A stretch of DNA of 64,000 bases from Bradyrhizobiaceae bacterium Ga0074131 (GCA_001464035.1 LNEC01000012.1:124001-188000), one strand, 5' to 3'. Shown: positions 34,304-43,542, counted from the first letter of the stretch. Notes: generated from the sequence alone by a model not told the origin. Made by a program: numbers and translations.

Positions 34304-35350
34304 ATGCTGGCGGATCGCATAGAAGCAAAATGGATCGATGCGTTCTGCGAGATTTTCGAGCGCTGCGCGGTCAAGCCCGGCGACACCGCGGCAATTCTGT
34401 CGGAGACGCAGTCGCGCGCGCTCAACGTTCATCTCGCCGAACTCGCGCTGTTGCGGATGGGCGCCAAACCGTTTCACATCGTGGTGCCGACGCCGCGCAA
34501 CCGCGAGGTCGTTCCGGTCCGCTCCACCGGCGCCAGCATCGCCATCCAGAAGCTCGGGCCGGTGGTCAGCGCGCTGCAGCAGGCCGGCTTCGTGGTCGAT
34601 TGCACCATCGAGGGGCTGATGCACGCGGCGGAAACGCCCGAGATTCTCAAGGCCGGCGCGCGGATCCTCAACATATCCAACGAGCATCCCGAAGCGCTGG
34701 AACGCATGGTGCCGGACTCCGCGCTGGAGAAGCGGGTGCGCGCGGCCGTGAAAATGCTGCGCGGGACCAAGCGGATGCGCGTGACCTCGAAGGCCGGCAC
34801 CGAGCTCGACGTCGACATGGCAGGGGCCCAGACCGCCGGCGTCTGGGGCTGGACCGACCGGCCGGGCACGCTGGCGCATTGGCCGGGCGGCATCGTCGTC
34901 AGCTTTCCCAGGAGCAAGACCGTCAACGGCACCATCGTGATGGCGCCCGGCGACATCAACCTCACCTTCAAGCGCTATCTGGCGACGCCGATCACGATGA
35001 CGCTGAAGGACGATTACGTCACCGACCTCCGGGGCGAGGGCACGGACGCCGCGATGATGCGGTCCTACCTCGCCGCATGGGGCGACCGCGAGGCCTATGC
35101 GGTGTCGCATGTCGGCTGGGGCATGAATCCCGGCGCGCGCTACGAGGCGCTGACCATGTACGACAAGAACGACACCAACGGCACCGAGCTGCGCGCGGTT
35201 TCCGGCAACTTCCTGTTCTCCACCGGCGCCAACGAATTCGCCGGGCGCTACACGTCAGGGCATTTCGATTTGCCGATGATGGGCACCACCATCGAGCTTG
35301 ACGGTGTCGCCGTGGTCAAGGAAGGGGTACTGCAGGAGGTATTCGGGTAG
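34304..35350 (+). CDS. nicX: 2,5-dihydroxypyridine 5,6-dioxygenase-like protein (NicX family)
   Basis: A 348-residue protein of the NicX family, distantly related to M29 aminopeptidases. NicX of P. putida opens 2,5-dihydroxypyridine to N-formylmaleamate using non-heme iron. The iron ligands of that enzyme (His, His, Asp) correspond to H269 (SHVGWG), H320 and D322 (GHFDLP). Other shared stretches are SKAG, HWPGG, GDINLTFK and GNFLFSTGAN. A GCGGAG ribosome site precedes ATG 34304. It follows a transporter and may act on a pyridine taken up by it. No 6-hydroxynicotinate 3-monooxygenase (NicC) is recognised nearby, so the source of 2,5-dihydroxypyridine is unclear. Confidence 0.8.
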   Translation: MLADRIEAKWIDAFCEIFERCAVKPGDTAAILSETQSRALNVHLAELALLRMGAKPFHIVVPTPRNREVVPVRSTGASIAIQKLGPVVSALQQAGFVVDCTIEGLMHAAETPEILKAGARILNISNEHPEALERMVPDSALEKRVRAAVKMLRGTKRMRVTSKAGTELDVDMAGAQTAGVWGWTDRPGTLAHWPGGIVVSFPRSKTVNGTIVMAPGDINLTFKRYLATPITMTLKDDYVTDLRGEGTDAAMMRSYLAAWGDREAYAVSHVGWGMNPGARYEALTMYDKNDTNGTELRAVSGNFLFSTGANEFAGRYTSGHFDLPMMGTTIELDGVAVVKEGVLQEVFG

Positions 35351-35430
35351 TTTCTACCTACGTCTCTGGCGTATCATAATACCTGTTTGCTCCTTTGCAT
35401 GGGGTTGTTTTCGATATTTTTATCCTAACG

Positions 35431-36426
35431 CTATTCCCGATCCAGCACCGGCGGCCGTACCAATCCGAAATGCCGGAGCAACCCCACCATCTCCGCGAGA
35501 CGCTTGTCGCGATGGGCATCGATATCGAGCCCGGAATAATCGAGAAAGCCGGCGCCGGTGCGCATGCCGATGCGGCCGTCGCGCATGTTGTTGGCGATCA
35601 CCTCGGGCGCGCGGTAGCGGTCGCTGTGCAGCGCGCCTTCGAGGTAGCGGCTGGCGTAGTAGAGAATGTCGCCGCCGCCCCAGTCGATGAACTCGAGCAG
35701 CCCCAGCACCGCGTAACGGAAGCCAAAGCCGTAGCGGATCGCCTTGTCGATATCCTCCGCGCTGGCGACGCCTTCCTCCACCATCCGCGCCGCCTCGTTC
35801 ATGGCGAGCGCCTGGATCCGCGGCACGATGAAGCCCGGCGTGGCCGCGCATACCACCGGCACCTTGCCGATGCCCTCGAGCAGCGCCTTCACGCGCGCGA
35901 TGACGTCGGGATCGGTCGCAGCGCCCGGCGAGATCTCGACCAGCGGAATCAGATAAGCGGGATTGAGCCAGTGCACGTTGAGAAAGCGCCTCGGGTTCTC
36001 GACAGCGCCGGAGAGATCGTCGACCAGGATGGTCGAGGTGGTCGAGGCGATGACGACATCAGGCCCGACGCATTTCGAGGCCGCCGCCAGCACGTCGCGT
36101 TTGAGGTCGACCACTTCGGGTACGCCTTCGAACACGATCCCGGCGCCGGCCAGCGCGGCAGCCATATCCTGCGCGGGCACAACCGAAACCCGCGCCAGGA
36201 TGGCATCGGCGTCATTGCTGCTCAGCAAGCCGAACCGCGCCAGGCTCGCCAGCGTCCTGCCGACCTCGCCGAGCGCTTCGGCCTCGAGGGTTGCAACTTG
36301 TTCGGCGGACCGCGCCTTGACGTCGATCATGGTGACGGCGTGGCCGGCATAGGCAAACGCCACTGCGATGCCGCGGCCCATGCGGCCGGCGCCGAGACAG
36401 GCGATGGGGGGGCGGACAGCGGTCAT
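35431..36426 (-). CDS. 3-hydroxyacyl-CoA dehydrogenase, NAD-binding
   Basis: A 331-residue single-function dehydrogenase. It has the N-terminal Rossmann motif CLGAGRMGRGIAVAFAYAGH, the catalytic His-Glu region NVHWLNPAYLIPLVEI and a C-terminal helical dimer domain (ATPGFIVPRIQALAMNEA). It oxidises a 3-hydroxyacyl-CoA to the ketone with NAD in beta-oxidation-type steps. It is the last gene of a five-gene minus-strand operon with a CoA ligase and an acyl-CoA dehydrogenase. It may act on ring-derived CoA thioesters. Lambda-crystallin or carnitine dehydrogenase-like activity is an alternative. Confidence 0.85.
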   Translation of the reverse strand: MTAVRPPIACLGAGRMGRGIAVAFAYAGHAVTMIDVKARSAEQVATLEAEALGEVGRTLASLARFGLLSSNDADAILARVSVVPAQDMAAALAGAGIVFEGVPEVVDLKRDVLAAASKCVGPDVVIASTTSTILVDDLSGAVENPRRFLNVHWLNPAYLIPLVEISPGAATDPDVIARVKALLEGIGKVPVVCAATPGFIVPRIQALAMNEAARMVEEGVASAEDIDKAIRYGFGFRYAVLGLLEFIDWGGGDILYYASRYLEGALHSDRYRAPEVIANNMRDGRIGMRTGAGFLDYSGLDIDAHRDKRLAEMVGLLRHFGLVRPPVLDRE

Positions 36427-36429
36427 TGA

Positions 36430-37518
36430 TCAAAACCCCTCGCGCAGCAGGGTCTGCAGTGCGGCGCGATCGAGATGACCAAGCCCGAGACTCGCCAACG
36501 TGCGACCGCTTTTCGAAAAATCCTCGCCGCAAACAGCGCCGCCGATGGCGAGAAAGGATTTTGCGAGCGGCGTCGCCACCCCGGCCAGTTCGGCAACCGA
36601 CACGAGAAACGACAGACCGAGCCGCAGATCTTCCTGCATGTATCGATGTTCCGTCAGCACGATCCGCTCGCGCCAGTCGCCGGAATCGGTCAGGCGATCA
36701 TGCGAGCCGCGGCCATACATCCATGGCTCGCCCTCGCTGGCGTAGTGATGCGTGAGCGGAAAGTGCGGAGCGCCATAGCCGAGGCCCTCGCGCACCGCGA
36801 TGCGCTCGGCATCGAGCGCGTCGGTGACCCGGCGGATCGAGGCCTGCGTGCCTTCCTTGTGGATGTCCCAGCGTTCGAAATGCTCGATCGGCCCGGCATT
36901 CATCACGATCAGCGGCGGATGGATGATCGGTCCGGCATTCATCAGCGCGCCGGACAGCGCGTCGCCGCACGGCTCGATCACGCCGGGAAAGGCGCGGCCG
37001 ATCACGTCGAGCGCATGACCGACGGTCTTGAGCGGAAAGACGCCGACCGGCAGCCGCTTGGCGCGGATGGTGATGGCGACCTCGAAAGGCCCATGCTTGC
37101 GCGTGAGCCATGGCAGCGTCCCGGTCTCGGCAAAGCTGACGCTGGCGCGGTTGCCGGCGTCGTGCGCCGCTTTGGCGAAGATCATCGAGCCGAAGGTCGC
37201 CGGCGGCAGGAACACCACCTGGCCATCGGTCAGATGCGGCGCGAGCCGCCGCGCGATATCGGGCTGCGCGAAGGCCGGGGCAGGGCACAGGATCAGCTCG
37301 ACGCCGCCGACCGCTTCGGCGATGTCTGATGTCACCAGCGCCAGCCGCACGTCATGCCGGCCGTTGATGTCTTTCACGACAATGCGCGAGCCCGCCGCAC
37401 GTTGCCGCCCCACGTCAGGCGCATCGCGCCGCCACAGCCTGACGTCATGTCCCTGCAAGGCGAAATCGCCCGCGGCTGCAAAAGAGCCATTGCCGCCGCC
37501 GAGTACCGCGATCTTCAA
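36430..37518 (-). CDS. NAD/NADP octopine/nopaline dehydrogenase family protein
   Basis: A 362-residue oxidoreductase with Rossmann motif AVLGGGNGSFAAAGDFALQGH and a C-terminal opine-dehydrogenase domain (Octopine_DH, PF02317) with the likely catalytic histidine in LTHHY. The start is the TTG at 37518, which overlaps the stop of the ligase gene (TTGA) and has a strong AAGGGGGA ribosome site. Opine dehydrogenases join amino acids to 2-oxo acids reductively or do the reverse. Such an enzyme inside a CoA-ligase operon is unexpected; it may remove an amine-containing intermediate. The substrate is unknown. Confidence 0.8.
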   Translation of the reverse strand: MKIAVLGGGNGSFAAAGDFALQGHDVRLWRRDAPDVGRQRAAGSRIVVKDINGRHDVRLALVTSDIAEAVGGVELILCPAPAFAQPDIARRLAPHLTDGQVVFLPPATFGSMIFAKAAHDAGNRASVSFAETGTLPWLTRKHGPFEVAITIRAKRLPVGVFPLKTVGHALDVIGRAFPGVIEPCGDALSGALMNAGPIIHPPLIVMNAGPIEHFERWDIHKEGTQASIRRVTDALDAERIAVREGLGYGAPHFPLTHHYASEGEPWMYGRGSHDRLTDSGDWRERIVLTEHRYMQEDLRLGLSFLVSVAELAGVATPLAKSFLAIGGAVCGEDFSKSGRTLASLGLGHLDRAALQTLLREGF

Positions 37519-39050
37519 TGGATATCCCCCTTCGAAGTCGCCGGCTCTTCGAGCCGCCGCAGCATGAAATGCTGGACCTTGCCCAACGCGGTACGCGGCA
37601 GGTCGTCGACGAACACGATGTCGCGCGGCACCTTGAAGCGGGCCAGCTGAGTCAGCACATGCGCCTTCAGATTTTCCGCCTCGACCGAACAACCGGCACG
37701 CCGGATCACATAGGCCACCGGCACCTCGTCCCAGCGGGGATCGGACCGGCCGATGACGCCGCACTCAACGACATCGGGGTGTTCCAGCAGCACGCGTTCG
37801 ACCTCGGCCGGATAGACGTTCTCGCCGCCGGAAATGATCAGGTTCTTCTTGCGGTCGTGCACGAAGAAATAGCCGTCAGCATCGCGCAGGCCGATGTCGC
37901 CGGTGCGATACCAGCCGTCGCGCAGTGCCTCCTGGGTTGCTTCCTGATTGCCCCAGTATTCGTAGAATACGTTGGGGCCACGCACTGCGATTTCTCCCGG
38001 CGTATCCGGCGGCAGCTCGGCGCCGGCCTCGTCGATGATGGCAGCCTCGCAGCACAGGCCTGGAAGGCCGGTCGAGCCTGTGCGGGAGAGATCGCCGCCG
38101 AGGCGGGTATAGACCGCGACCGGACAGGTTTCGGTCGAGCCGTAGACCTGCAGCACGGGGACGCCGCGCGCAACGAAGCGCTCGATCAGATGCGGCGGCA
38201 CGATGGTCGATCCGGTCGAGATCGCCTTCAGGGACGAAAGGTCGGTGGCGGCCCAGTCAGGATGCTCGGTGACCGCCTGGATGGTCGCGGGCACCAGCAC
38301 CGTCAGGGTCGGACGGACACGCTCGAAGGCCGCGAGCGTCGAATCCGGCGTGAAGCGCGAATGGATGGTCACGGTGGCGCCGACGTGCAGCGCCGGGGTG
38401 GTCTGGATGTTGAGGCCTCCGACATGGAAGAACGGCAGCACGGTGAGCACGTGATCCTCGGAAGTGAGGCCGTGCATATGCTGGCTCATCACCCCGTTCC
38501 ACAGCAGCGCCTCCTGCCGCAGCACGGCGCCCTTGGGCCTCCCCGTGGTGCCCGAGGTGTAGACGATCAGCAGCGGGCAGGTGAGATCGGTATGCGGATT
38601 GCGGCCGTCGCCGCGGGCCTGCGTGAGCAACGTGTCGAATGCGCTGCCTTGCGGGGGTACAAAGTCGAGGCCCACCACGCCTGCTTCGGGCAGGTTATTC
38701 TCCAGCGCGGACAGCACTCCAGCAAAGGCCTGTTCGAGTACCAGCACCTTGACCGAGGCGTCCGTCAGAATGAACAATTGTTCGGGCACCGCGAGCCGCC
38801 AGTTCAGCGGCACCAGCATGGCGCCGAGCCGCGCGCAGGCGTAGAGCAGCACCAGGTAATCCGGCCGGTTCAGGCTAAGGATGGCGACGCGATCGCCGCG
38901 GCTGACGCCGTATTCGGCTTTCAGGGCGCGTGCTGCCTGCATGATGCGGTCACTGAACGCCGCGTAGCCGAAAACGTCGCCCTCGAAAACGGTCGCGGGC
39001 CTGTCCGGCGTAAACGCCGCATTCCGTTCGATGAGATCGGACAGGTCCAT
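37515..39050 (-). CDS. Acyl/aryl-CoA ligase (class I adenylate-forming)
   Basis: A 511-residue ligase with the P-loop YTSGTTGRPKGAVL, the A5 motif VYGSTETC, the hinge region GWYRTGDIGLRDADGYFFVHDRKKNLIISGGENVYPAEVE and the catalytic lysine of LPRTALGKVQ. It activates a carboxylic acid through an AMP ester to a CoA thioester. It sits six bases downstream of the acyl-CoA dehydrogenase gene in the operon. Chain length and ring specificity cannot be read. Confidence 0.9.
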   Translation of the reverse strand: MDLSDLIERNAAFTPDRPATVFEGDVFGYAAFSDRIMQAARALKAEYGVSRGDRVAILSLNRPDYLVLLYACARLGAMLVPLNWRLAVPEQLFILTDASVKVLVLEQAFAGVLSALENNLPEAGVVGLDFVPPQGSAFDTLLTQARGDGRNPHTDLTCPLLIVYTSGTTGRPKGAVLRQEALLWNGVMSQHMHGLTSEDHVLTVLPFFHVGGLNIQTTPALHVGATVTIHSRFTPDSTLAAFERVRPTLTVLVPATIQAVTEHPDWAATDLSSLKAISTGSTIVPPHLIERFVARGVPVLQVYGSTETCPVAVYTRLGGDLSRTGSTGLPGLCCEAAIIDEAGAELPPDTPGEIAVRGPNVFYEYWGNQEATQEALRDGWYRTGDIGLRDADGYFFVHDRKKNLIISGGENVYPAEVERVLLEHPDVVECGVIGRSDPRWDEVPVAYVIRRAGCSVEAENLKAHVLTQLARFKVPRDIVFVDDLPRTALGKVQHFMLRRLEEPATSKGDIH

Positions 39051-39056
39051 GTCGAA

Positions 39057-40349
39057 CTAGTCGTCCGTCTCGCCGGTCTCGTACAGCGCTTCGCGGCCGA
39101 TGCGGTCGAGACAGAGTTCGGCGGTCCATGGCAGCATCAGCGAACCGCAGCGGCTGTCGCGATAGATCCGCTCCAGCGGCAGCGATTTGAGCATCGCCTG
39201 ACCGCCGCAGGTGCGGATCGCCAGCGTCGCGATCTCGTTGGCGCCCTCCATGACAGAATATTGGGCGGCGTAAGCGCGCAGCACCTGTTCCTTGGTAGGA
39301 TTGGCGCGGGCTTCGGTGACAGCCTGAAACCAGATCGCCTTGATCTGCTCGAGCTTGATCTGCATCTGCGCCACCGCGATCTGCTTGGTCGGATACATCC
39401 GCCGCTTGACCGCAGGCGTGCCCGGCATCTCACCGCGCAGATAGCGCACGGTGAAATCGTAGGCGGCCTGCGCGAGGCCCATATAGGTCGGCGACAGCGT
39501 CAGGAACATGTGGGGCCAGCGCATCGCCGCCTGGAAATACACGCCGCGCGGCATCAGCGCCGCGTCGTCGGGCACGAACACATCCTTGAACAAGAGCGTA
39601 CGCGATACCGTGCCGCGCATGCCCAGCGGGTCCCAGTCGCCGACCACCGATATGCCGTCGGTCCTGGCAGGCAGCGCGAGGTAAAGCGTGTTGCGGCGGG
39701 AAGCCTTCTCGCCTTCCGCGATCTCGGTGCAGAGTACGCCGTAATAGTCGGCATGGCCCGCGAGCGAGGCAAAGATCTTCTTGCCGTTGACGATCCAGCC
39801 GCCCTTGACCGGCTTCGCCTCGGTGCCGAACGCGACGCCCCCGGCCGCGGCCGCGCCGCCTTCCGAGAACGGCTGCGAATAAACCGCGCCGGCGTCGACG
39901 ATGCGCTTGTAATGCACGGCGCGGCGTTGCTCGTGCTCGTCGCGGGCGGCGGTGTCCATGTCGAGGTCGTCGGCCAGCGGGCCGGACCACAGCGTCGAGC
40001 AGACATGCATGTTCCAGGTCAGCGCGGTGGCGCCGCAGTAGCGGCCGATTTCGGCGGCGGCCAGCGCATAGGTCTGGTAGTCGGCGCCGAGCCCGCCATG
40101 CTTCTTGGGGATCGCGATGCCGAGCAGGCCGGAGCGGTGCAGGTCCCGGTAGTTCTCGGTCGGAAATTTCGCGTCGCGGTCGTAGGCTGCGGCCCGGCCT
40201 GCGAACACCGCCTGGCCGAGTTGGCGCGCGAGTGCGATGATCCCGGCCTGCTCGTCGTTGAGGCGGAACGCGTGGGGATCGAAGATCGGCGCATCCAGGA
40301 CAACCCCGTCGATCGCCGCCGCGGTCTTGTTCACCTGTACCGTCATCAT
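39057..40349 (-). CDS. Acyl-CoA dehydrogenase family protein
   Basis: A 430-residue flavoprotein with the acyl-CoA dehydrogenase layout: N-terminal helical domain (GLLGIAIPKKHGGLGADYQTYA), beta domain (GGWIVNGKKIFASLAGHADYY) and C-terminal helices with IRTCGGQAMLKSLPLERIYRDSRCG. It removes hydrogens from a CoA ester and gives electrons to ETF. Some members of this fold are flavin-dependent monooxygenases acting on aromatic substrates, which cannot be excluded. Its start overlaps the hydrolase stop by four bases. Confidence 0.87.
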   Translation of the reverse strand: MMTVQVNKTAAAIDGVVLDAPIFDPHAFRLNDEQAGIIALARQLGQAVFAGRAAAYDRDAKFPTENYRDLHRSGLLGIAIPKKHGGLGADYQTYALAAAEIGRYCGATALTWNMHVCSTLWSGPLADDLDMDTAARDEHEQRRAVHYKRIVDAGAVYSQPFSEGGAAAAGGVAFGTEAKPVKGGWIVNGKKIFASLAGHADYYGVLCTEIAEGEKASRRNTLYLALPARTDGISVVGDWDPLGMRGTVSRTLLFKDVFVPDDAALMPRGVYFQAAMRWPHMFLTLSPTYMGLAQAAYDFTVRYLRGEMPGTPAVKRRMYPTKQIAVAQMQIKLEQIKAIWFQAVTEARANPTKEQVLRAYAAQYSVMEGANEIATLAIRTCGGQAMLKSLPLERIYRDSRCGSLMLPWTAELCLDRIGREALYETGETDD

Positions 40350-41173
40350 GCCGTCACCTGGGTTGCAGCCATATGGGCCTTCAGGAACTGATCCAGCGCG
40401 GCGTTGAACGCATCGGGGCGCTCCAGATTGGCGAGATGGCCGACGCCTGCGAGCTCAACATATTCTGCCTGGGGAATATACGTCGCCATCTTCGCCATCA
40501 TCGGCGCCGGCGCATTGTTGTCCTTTGATCCCGACAGCACTAGCGTCGGCACCGCGATGTTCTTCAGCGCGCTGCGCTGATCGAACCCCAGCAGCGCCAG
40601 CATGGTGGCGCGGTAGGTCGCCTCGGGAACGGCGGCCATGCATTCGCGCGCAAGCGTCATGCCGTCCGCGTCTGGATCGTCGCCGACCAAATCCTTCACC
40701 AATGTCGGTGCAAGCGAAGCCATCGTCTCGCCGCGATCGAGCGGGCCGAGCCGGGCGTCGATAAAGGACTTCTGCCAGTCGCCGTCGGGCTTGCCGAATG
40801 CCGGGCTGGTCTGCGCCAGGACAACGGCGCAGGCGATGTCGGGGCACTTCGTCAGCAATTGCTGGACGATCATGCCGCCGATCGAATGTCCGACCAGGAT
40901 GGGTTTGGCCGCGCCGATCTGCTGCAGGAAATCCCGCAAGGCGTCGGCGAGGGCGGCGATACTGACGGTGGCCAGCGGCGCCGAGCCGCCGTAGCCCGGC
41001 ATGTCCCAGGCGACGGCGCGATATCGACCGCTGAAAGCCTCGATCTGGCCGCGCCACGCCCGCGCCGCGCCGCCGATCCCGTGCAGGAACACCAGCGGAG
41101 CGCGAGCAGGATCGCCCGCCGCTTCATACCGGAGGCGACCATCGCTGGTTTTCATGGACGCAAGATGGGCCAC
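40346..41173 (-). CDS. Alpha/beta hydrolase
   Basis: A 275-residue hydrolase with oxyanion motif FLHGIGG, nucleophile elbow VGHSIGGMI, late aspartate in SGSKDNNAP and histidine in GVGHLANLERP. The GTG at 41173 has an excellent AGGAGG ribosome site and is preferred over the ATG six codons later. It is the first gene of the five-gene operon reaching 35431. It resembles 3-oxoadipate enol-lactonase-like and NicD-like hydrolases, all of which open small ring products or amides. A motif of the MarR-type regulon lies 60 bp upstream. Confidence 0.85.
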   Translation of the reverse strand: MAHLASMKTSDGRLRYEAAGDPARAPLVFLHGIGGAARAWRGQIEAFSGRYRAVAWDMPGYGGSAPLATVSIAALADALRDFLQQIGAAKPILVGHSIGGMIVQQLLTKCPDIACAVVLAQTSPAFGKPDGDWQKSFIDARLGPLDRGETMASLAPTLVKDLVGDDPDADGMTLARECMAAVPEATYRATMLALLGFDQRSALKNIAVPTLVLSGSKDNNAPAPMMAKMATYIPQAEYVELAGVGHLANLERPDAFNAALDQFLKAHMAATQVTA

Positions 41174-41232
41174 TGCGGCCTCCTGTCTGGTCGGGTTCGC
41201 CGATGCTAACAGGACCGTGGTCGATGAAAAGC

Positions 41233-41247
41233 GATTTATACCTAAAG
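41233..41247 (-). promoter_or_regulatory. Candidate regulon site A (CTTTAGGTATAAATC)
   Basis: On the minus strand the sequence reads CTTTAGGTATAAATC, with TTTA/TAAA dyad arms. It is 60 bp before the start of the hydrolase-to-dehydrogenase operon and just past the stop of the flavin monooxygenase gene. It agrees with the CTTTARGTWTAAAAT pattern shared with sites B to F. Confidence 0.5.
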
Positions 41248-41273
41248 CAATTCGAGTGCCGAGCGCCTGTCTG

Positions 41274-42770
41274 CTAGGCTGCCTCAACCCTGTAGTTCGG
41301 CGCGGAGGCCAGGAAACGCGCATAGGCGTCAGCGTCAGGCGGCGTGAATTTCTCAACCAGTGGGCTGCGCCGGCGTATCGTCGCACCCATATCGGCCAGC
41401 AATTCGTCGAAATGCCTGAAATGGTAGGGCGCGACGCACAGTCCGCCATAGACGCCCGCCGCCGGCCGCTCGACGCGTTTGAAGTGCAGCATCATGTCCA
41501 TATTCCGGTGCATTTCGGTTGCGGTCGGCTGGTTGGCCAATTGACCATCGCAGTAGCGCACCAGCCAGTTCGCCGCCATCTCGGCGCAAAGCACAGTGCA
41601 AAAACTGGAATTGAAGCCGACGAACCCCATGTCGGGAAGATCGGGATTGGCGATCACGCGGTAGAGCCGGTATTGACCGTCGGCTTCCACAAGCTTGTTG
41701 CGGTAGGCCTCGGGGAGAAACGGAACGCCGAGCTTGAATCCGATCGCGAGTATAGCGACATCGGCCGTGACCCGTTCCCCGCCGGTCATGACGACGGTCC
41801 TGCCGTCGTAGCGGTCGAAAGTGCCGCGAATGGCCTTGATCCGGCCGTCGGCCACCATCGGAAAGAATTCAGGCGTTGCGATAGGCACCGAGCAGTTGAT
41901 TGCGTCCTCGATCCGTTGTTCCGGTACCATTCCACACTTCTTCAGCTTTAACTGCAGCTTGAGAAGGCTTTCGAGCGCCCGCCAGTTCGCCCATACCAGC
42001 GGCTTGGCCATGGCATGGGCTGCGCGGGAGACGGCGCCGATTCCCCAACCGGGAAACATTTCCTCCTGGGCGCGGATGTAGAGAATCCGTTTGAAATTGA
42101 CGAGCCCGCCGATGAAGTACGGAATTCGCCAGACCGGCTCGCGATAGACCAGCGTGACCTCGCCGGCACCTGCGTTGACGGCGTTGACGGCGATATCGGT
42201 GGCGGATTTCGAGCCGCCGAGCACAACAACCTTCTTTCCCCTCACGATCGAAGCGTCGGTGTGCTGCGCGGAATGCAGGATCTTGCCGCCGGCCGCCTTG
42301 AAGGCATCGTCGCCGGGATGACTGACGGTCTGAGGCTCGTTGAACTGGCCGGTGCAGACGGCGACGAAGTCGAATTCCTGGCGCGCGACGCTGCCATCTG
42401 GAGTCGCAATTTCCAGTATCCAGCCCGGCTGGCCGGAGCTGCGGCGCGCCATCCCGGTCACGGTGGCGTTGAAGCGCATCCGGGGCAACAGGCCGTGTTC
42501 CCTTGCATAGTCGGTCAGATAGGCATGAACCTGCGGTCCCTTCGGCCATTCCGGATAGGATTCCGGCATCGGTCTGTCCGTATACCGATAGAGCTCCTTG
42601 GGACTCTGAGTCTGGATCTCGGGATAAGAGCGCGCCGGCTCCCAAACGCCGCCAAGGTCACCACTGCGCTCAAATATCGTCACCTCGTGACCGCGCGCGG
42701 CGAACGTCTTGGCCGCGACGAGGCCGGCGACGCCCGCACCGATCACGCAAACGTTCTTCTGCTTAACCAT
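41274..42770 (-). CDS. Flavin-containing monooxygenase (FMO/Baeyer-Villiger-like)
   Basis: A 498-residue FAD/NADP protein. FAD motif GAGVAGLVAAKTFAARGHEVTIFER is at residues 10-34, followed by GGVW. NADP motif VVVLGGSKSATDIA is near 190. The class B identity is clear, but the exact FxGxxxHxxxW fingerprint is altered to a GGKILHSAQHTD form. A GAGGAG ribosome site supports ATG 42770. Substrates of this class are ketones, amines or sulfides. It is flanked by aromatic-catabolism genes on the same strand, but it has its own leader (42771-42923) without a clear operator. Confidence 0.85.
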   Translation of the reverse strand: MVKQKNVCVIGAGVAGLVAAKTFAARGHEVTIFERSGDLGGVWEPARSYPEIQTQSPKELYRYTDRPMPESYPEWPKGPQVHAYLTDYAREHGLLPRMRFNATVTGMARRSSGQPGWILEIATPDGSVARQEFDFVAVCTGQFNEPQTVSHPGDDAFKAAGGKILHSAQHTDASIVRGKKVVVLGGSKSATDIAVNAVNAGAGEVTLVYREPVWRIPYFIGGLVNFKRILYIRAQEEMFPGWGIGAVSRAAHAMAKPLVWANWRALESLLKLQLKLKKCGMVPEQRIEDAINCSVPIATPEFFPMVADGRIKAIRGTFDRYDGRTVVMTGGERVTADVAILAIGFKLGVPFLPEAYRNKLVEADGQYRLYRVIANPDLPDMGFVGFNSSFCTVLCAEMAANWLVRYCDGQLANQPTATEMHRNMDMMLHFKRVERPAAGVYGGLCVAPYHFRHFDELLADMGATIRRRSPLVEKFTPPDADAYARFLASAPNYRVEAA

Positions 42771-42923
42771 GGACAGACTCCTCGTTCGTATTGGGCGGAA
42801 CGGATCATGCCTGCGAGTTCTGAGGCAAACGAAGCTTGCTCGCATCGGCGGGCGTCCGCGGACACGAGGGATCGACATCTAATGGTCCCGTCCGGCGCGG
42901 TCGGACGACGGCGCGGCGGAGCA

Positions 42924-43373
42924 CTAGGCGTTGGCGTCTTCGGGCAGAAAATTCACTTCATGATCCGCCGAAAGGCGGACGATTTCAGCCACATCGGTCA
43001 GGTTATGAAGCTGGTTGAACAGCGCTTCCAGTTTCCTGGAAGGCGACACCCAGAACAGCGCGCGGGCAGGCCTGTCTGACTTGTTGAAGTAGCCGTGAGA
43101 AATGCCACGGGGCAGCCGAACCAGGTCTCCAGCCCTGGCCTGCACCCAGACACCATCGAGCTTGAGATCCAGCATGCCCTCCTGCACCAGGATGAACTCT
43201 TCCTGCGTCGGATGAATGTGGACGGGGACGAACTGTCCCGGCTCGCTGTTGGTTTCGAAGGCGAAGGTGGACTCGCATGCGGCCTTTGGAAAATAAACCT
43301 GACCGAGGATGTTCCAGGTCTTGCCTGAAAGGCCCTCTCCATTCCGGGTAATGCCTTTATCGAGTGCAGCCAT
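42924..43373 (-). CDS. Cupin-domain protein (paralog 1)
   Basis: A 149-residue single cupin. Motif 1, G-x5-HIH-x4-E-x6-G (GQFVPVHIHPTQEEFILVQEG), and motif 2, G-x5-P-x-G-x2-H-x3-N (GDLVRLPRGISHGYFN), are intact, giving the usual three-His/Glu metal site. It is divergent from the AraC regulator. About half of its residues match the cupin at 50065, and both start with the same GxxWNILGQ block. It may be a small dioxygenase, an isomerase or an inducer-binding protein; no substrate can be assigned. Confidence 0.83.
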   Translation of the reverse strand: MAALDKGITRNGEGLSGKTWNILGQVYFPKAACESTFAFETNSEPGQFVPVHIHPTQEEFILVQEGMLDLKLDGVWVQARAGDLVRLPRGISHGYFNKSDRPARALFWVSPSRKLEALFNQLHNLTDVAEIVRLSADHEVNFLPEDANA

Positions 43374-43527
43374 GGCGGTGATCCCTTGCGGTGGGTCCGA
43401 GGAGGACTGGAGCCTGCAATACCGGTCGGCCTTTGGTCTAGCCGCTGGACGAATCCGGTGTCCGGCAGACGAAAAAGGCGCAGTCGGGCGCCCGGCCATG
43501 GGCTTTCCAATTGGCGGCGCCGGGATA

Positions 43528-43542
43528 TTATAGGTCTCAAAT
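43528..43542 (+). promoter_or_regulatory. Candidate regulon site F (TTATAGGTCTCAAAT)
   Basis: This weaker copy matches site D in 12 of 15 positions. It lies 19 bp before the AraC start and 154 bp before the divergent cupin start, so it could affect either. Confidence 0.35.

Noticed and set aside
42578..42588. A GTATAC core resembling the nic operator
   Set aside because: It lies inside the flavin monooxygenase coding sequence and lacks the TTC/GAA arms.
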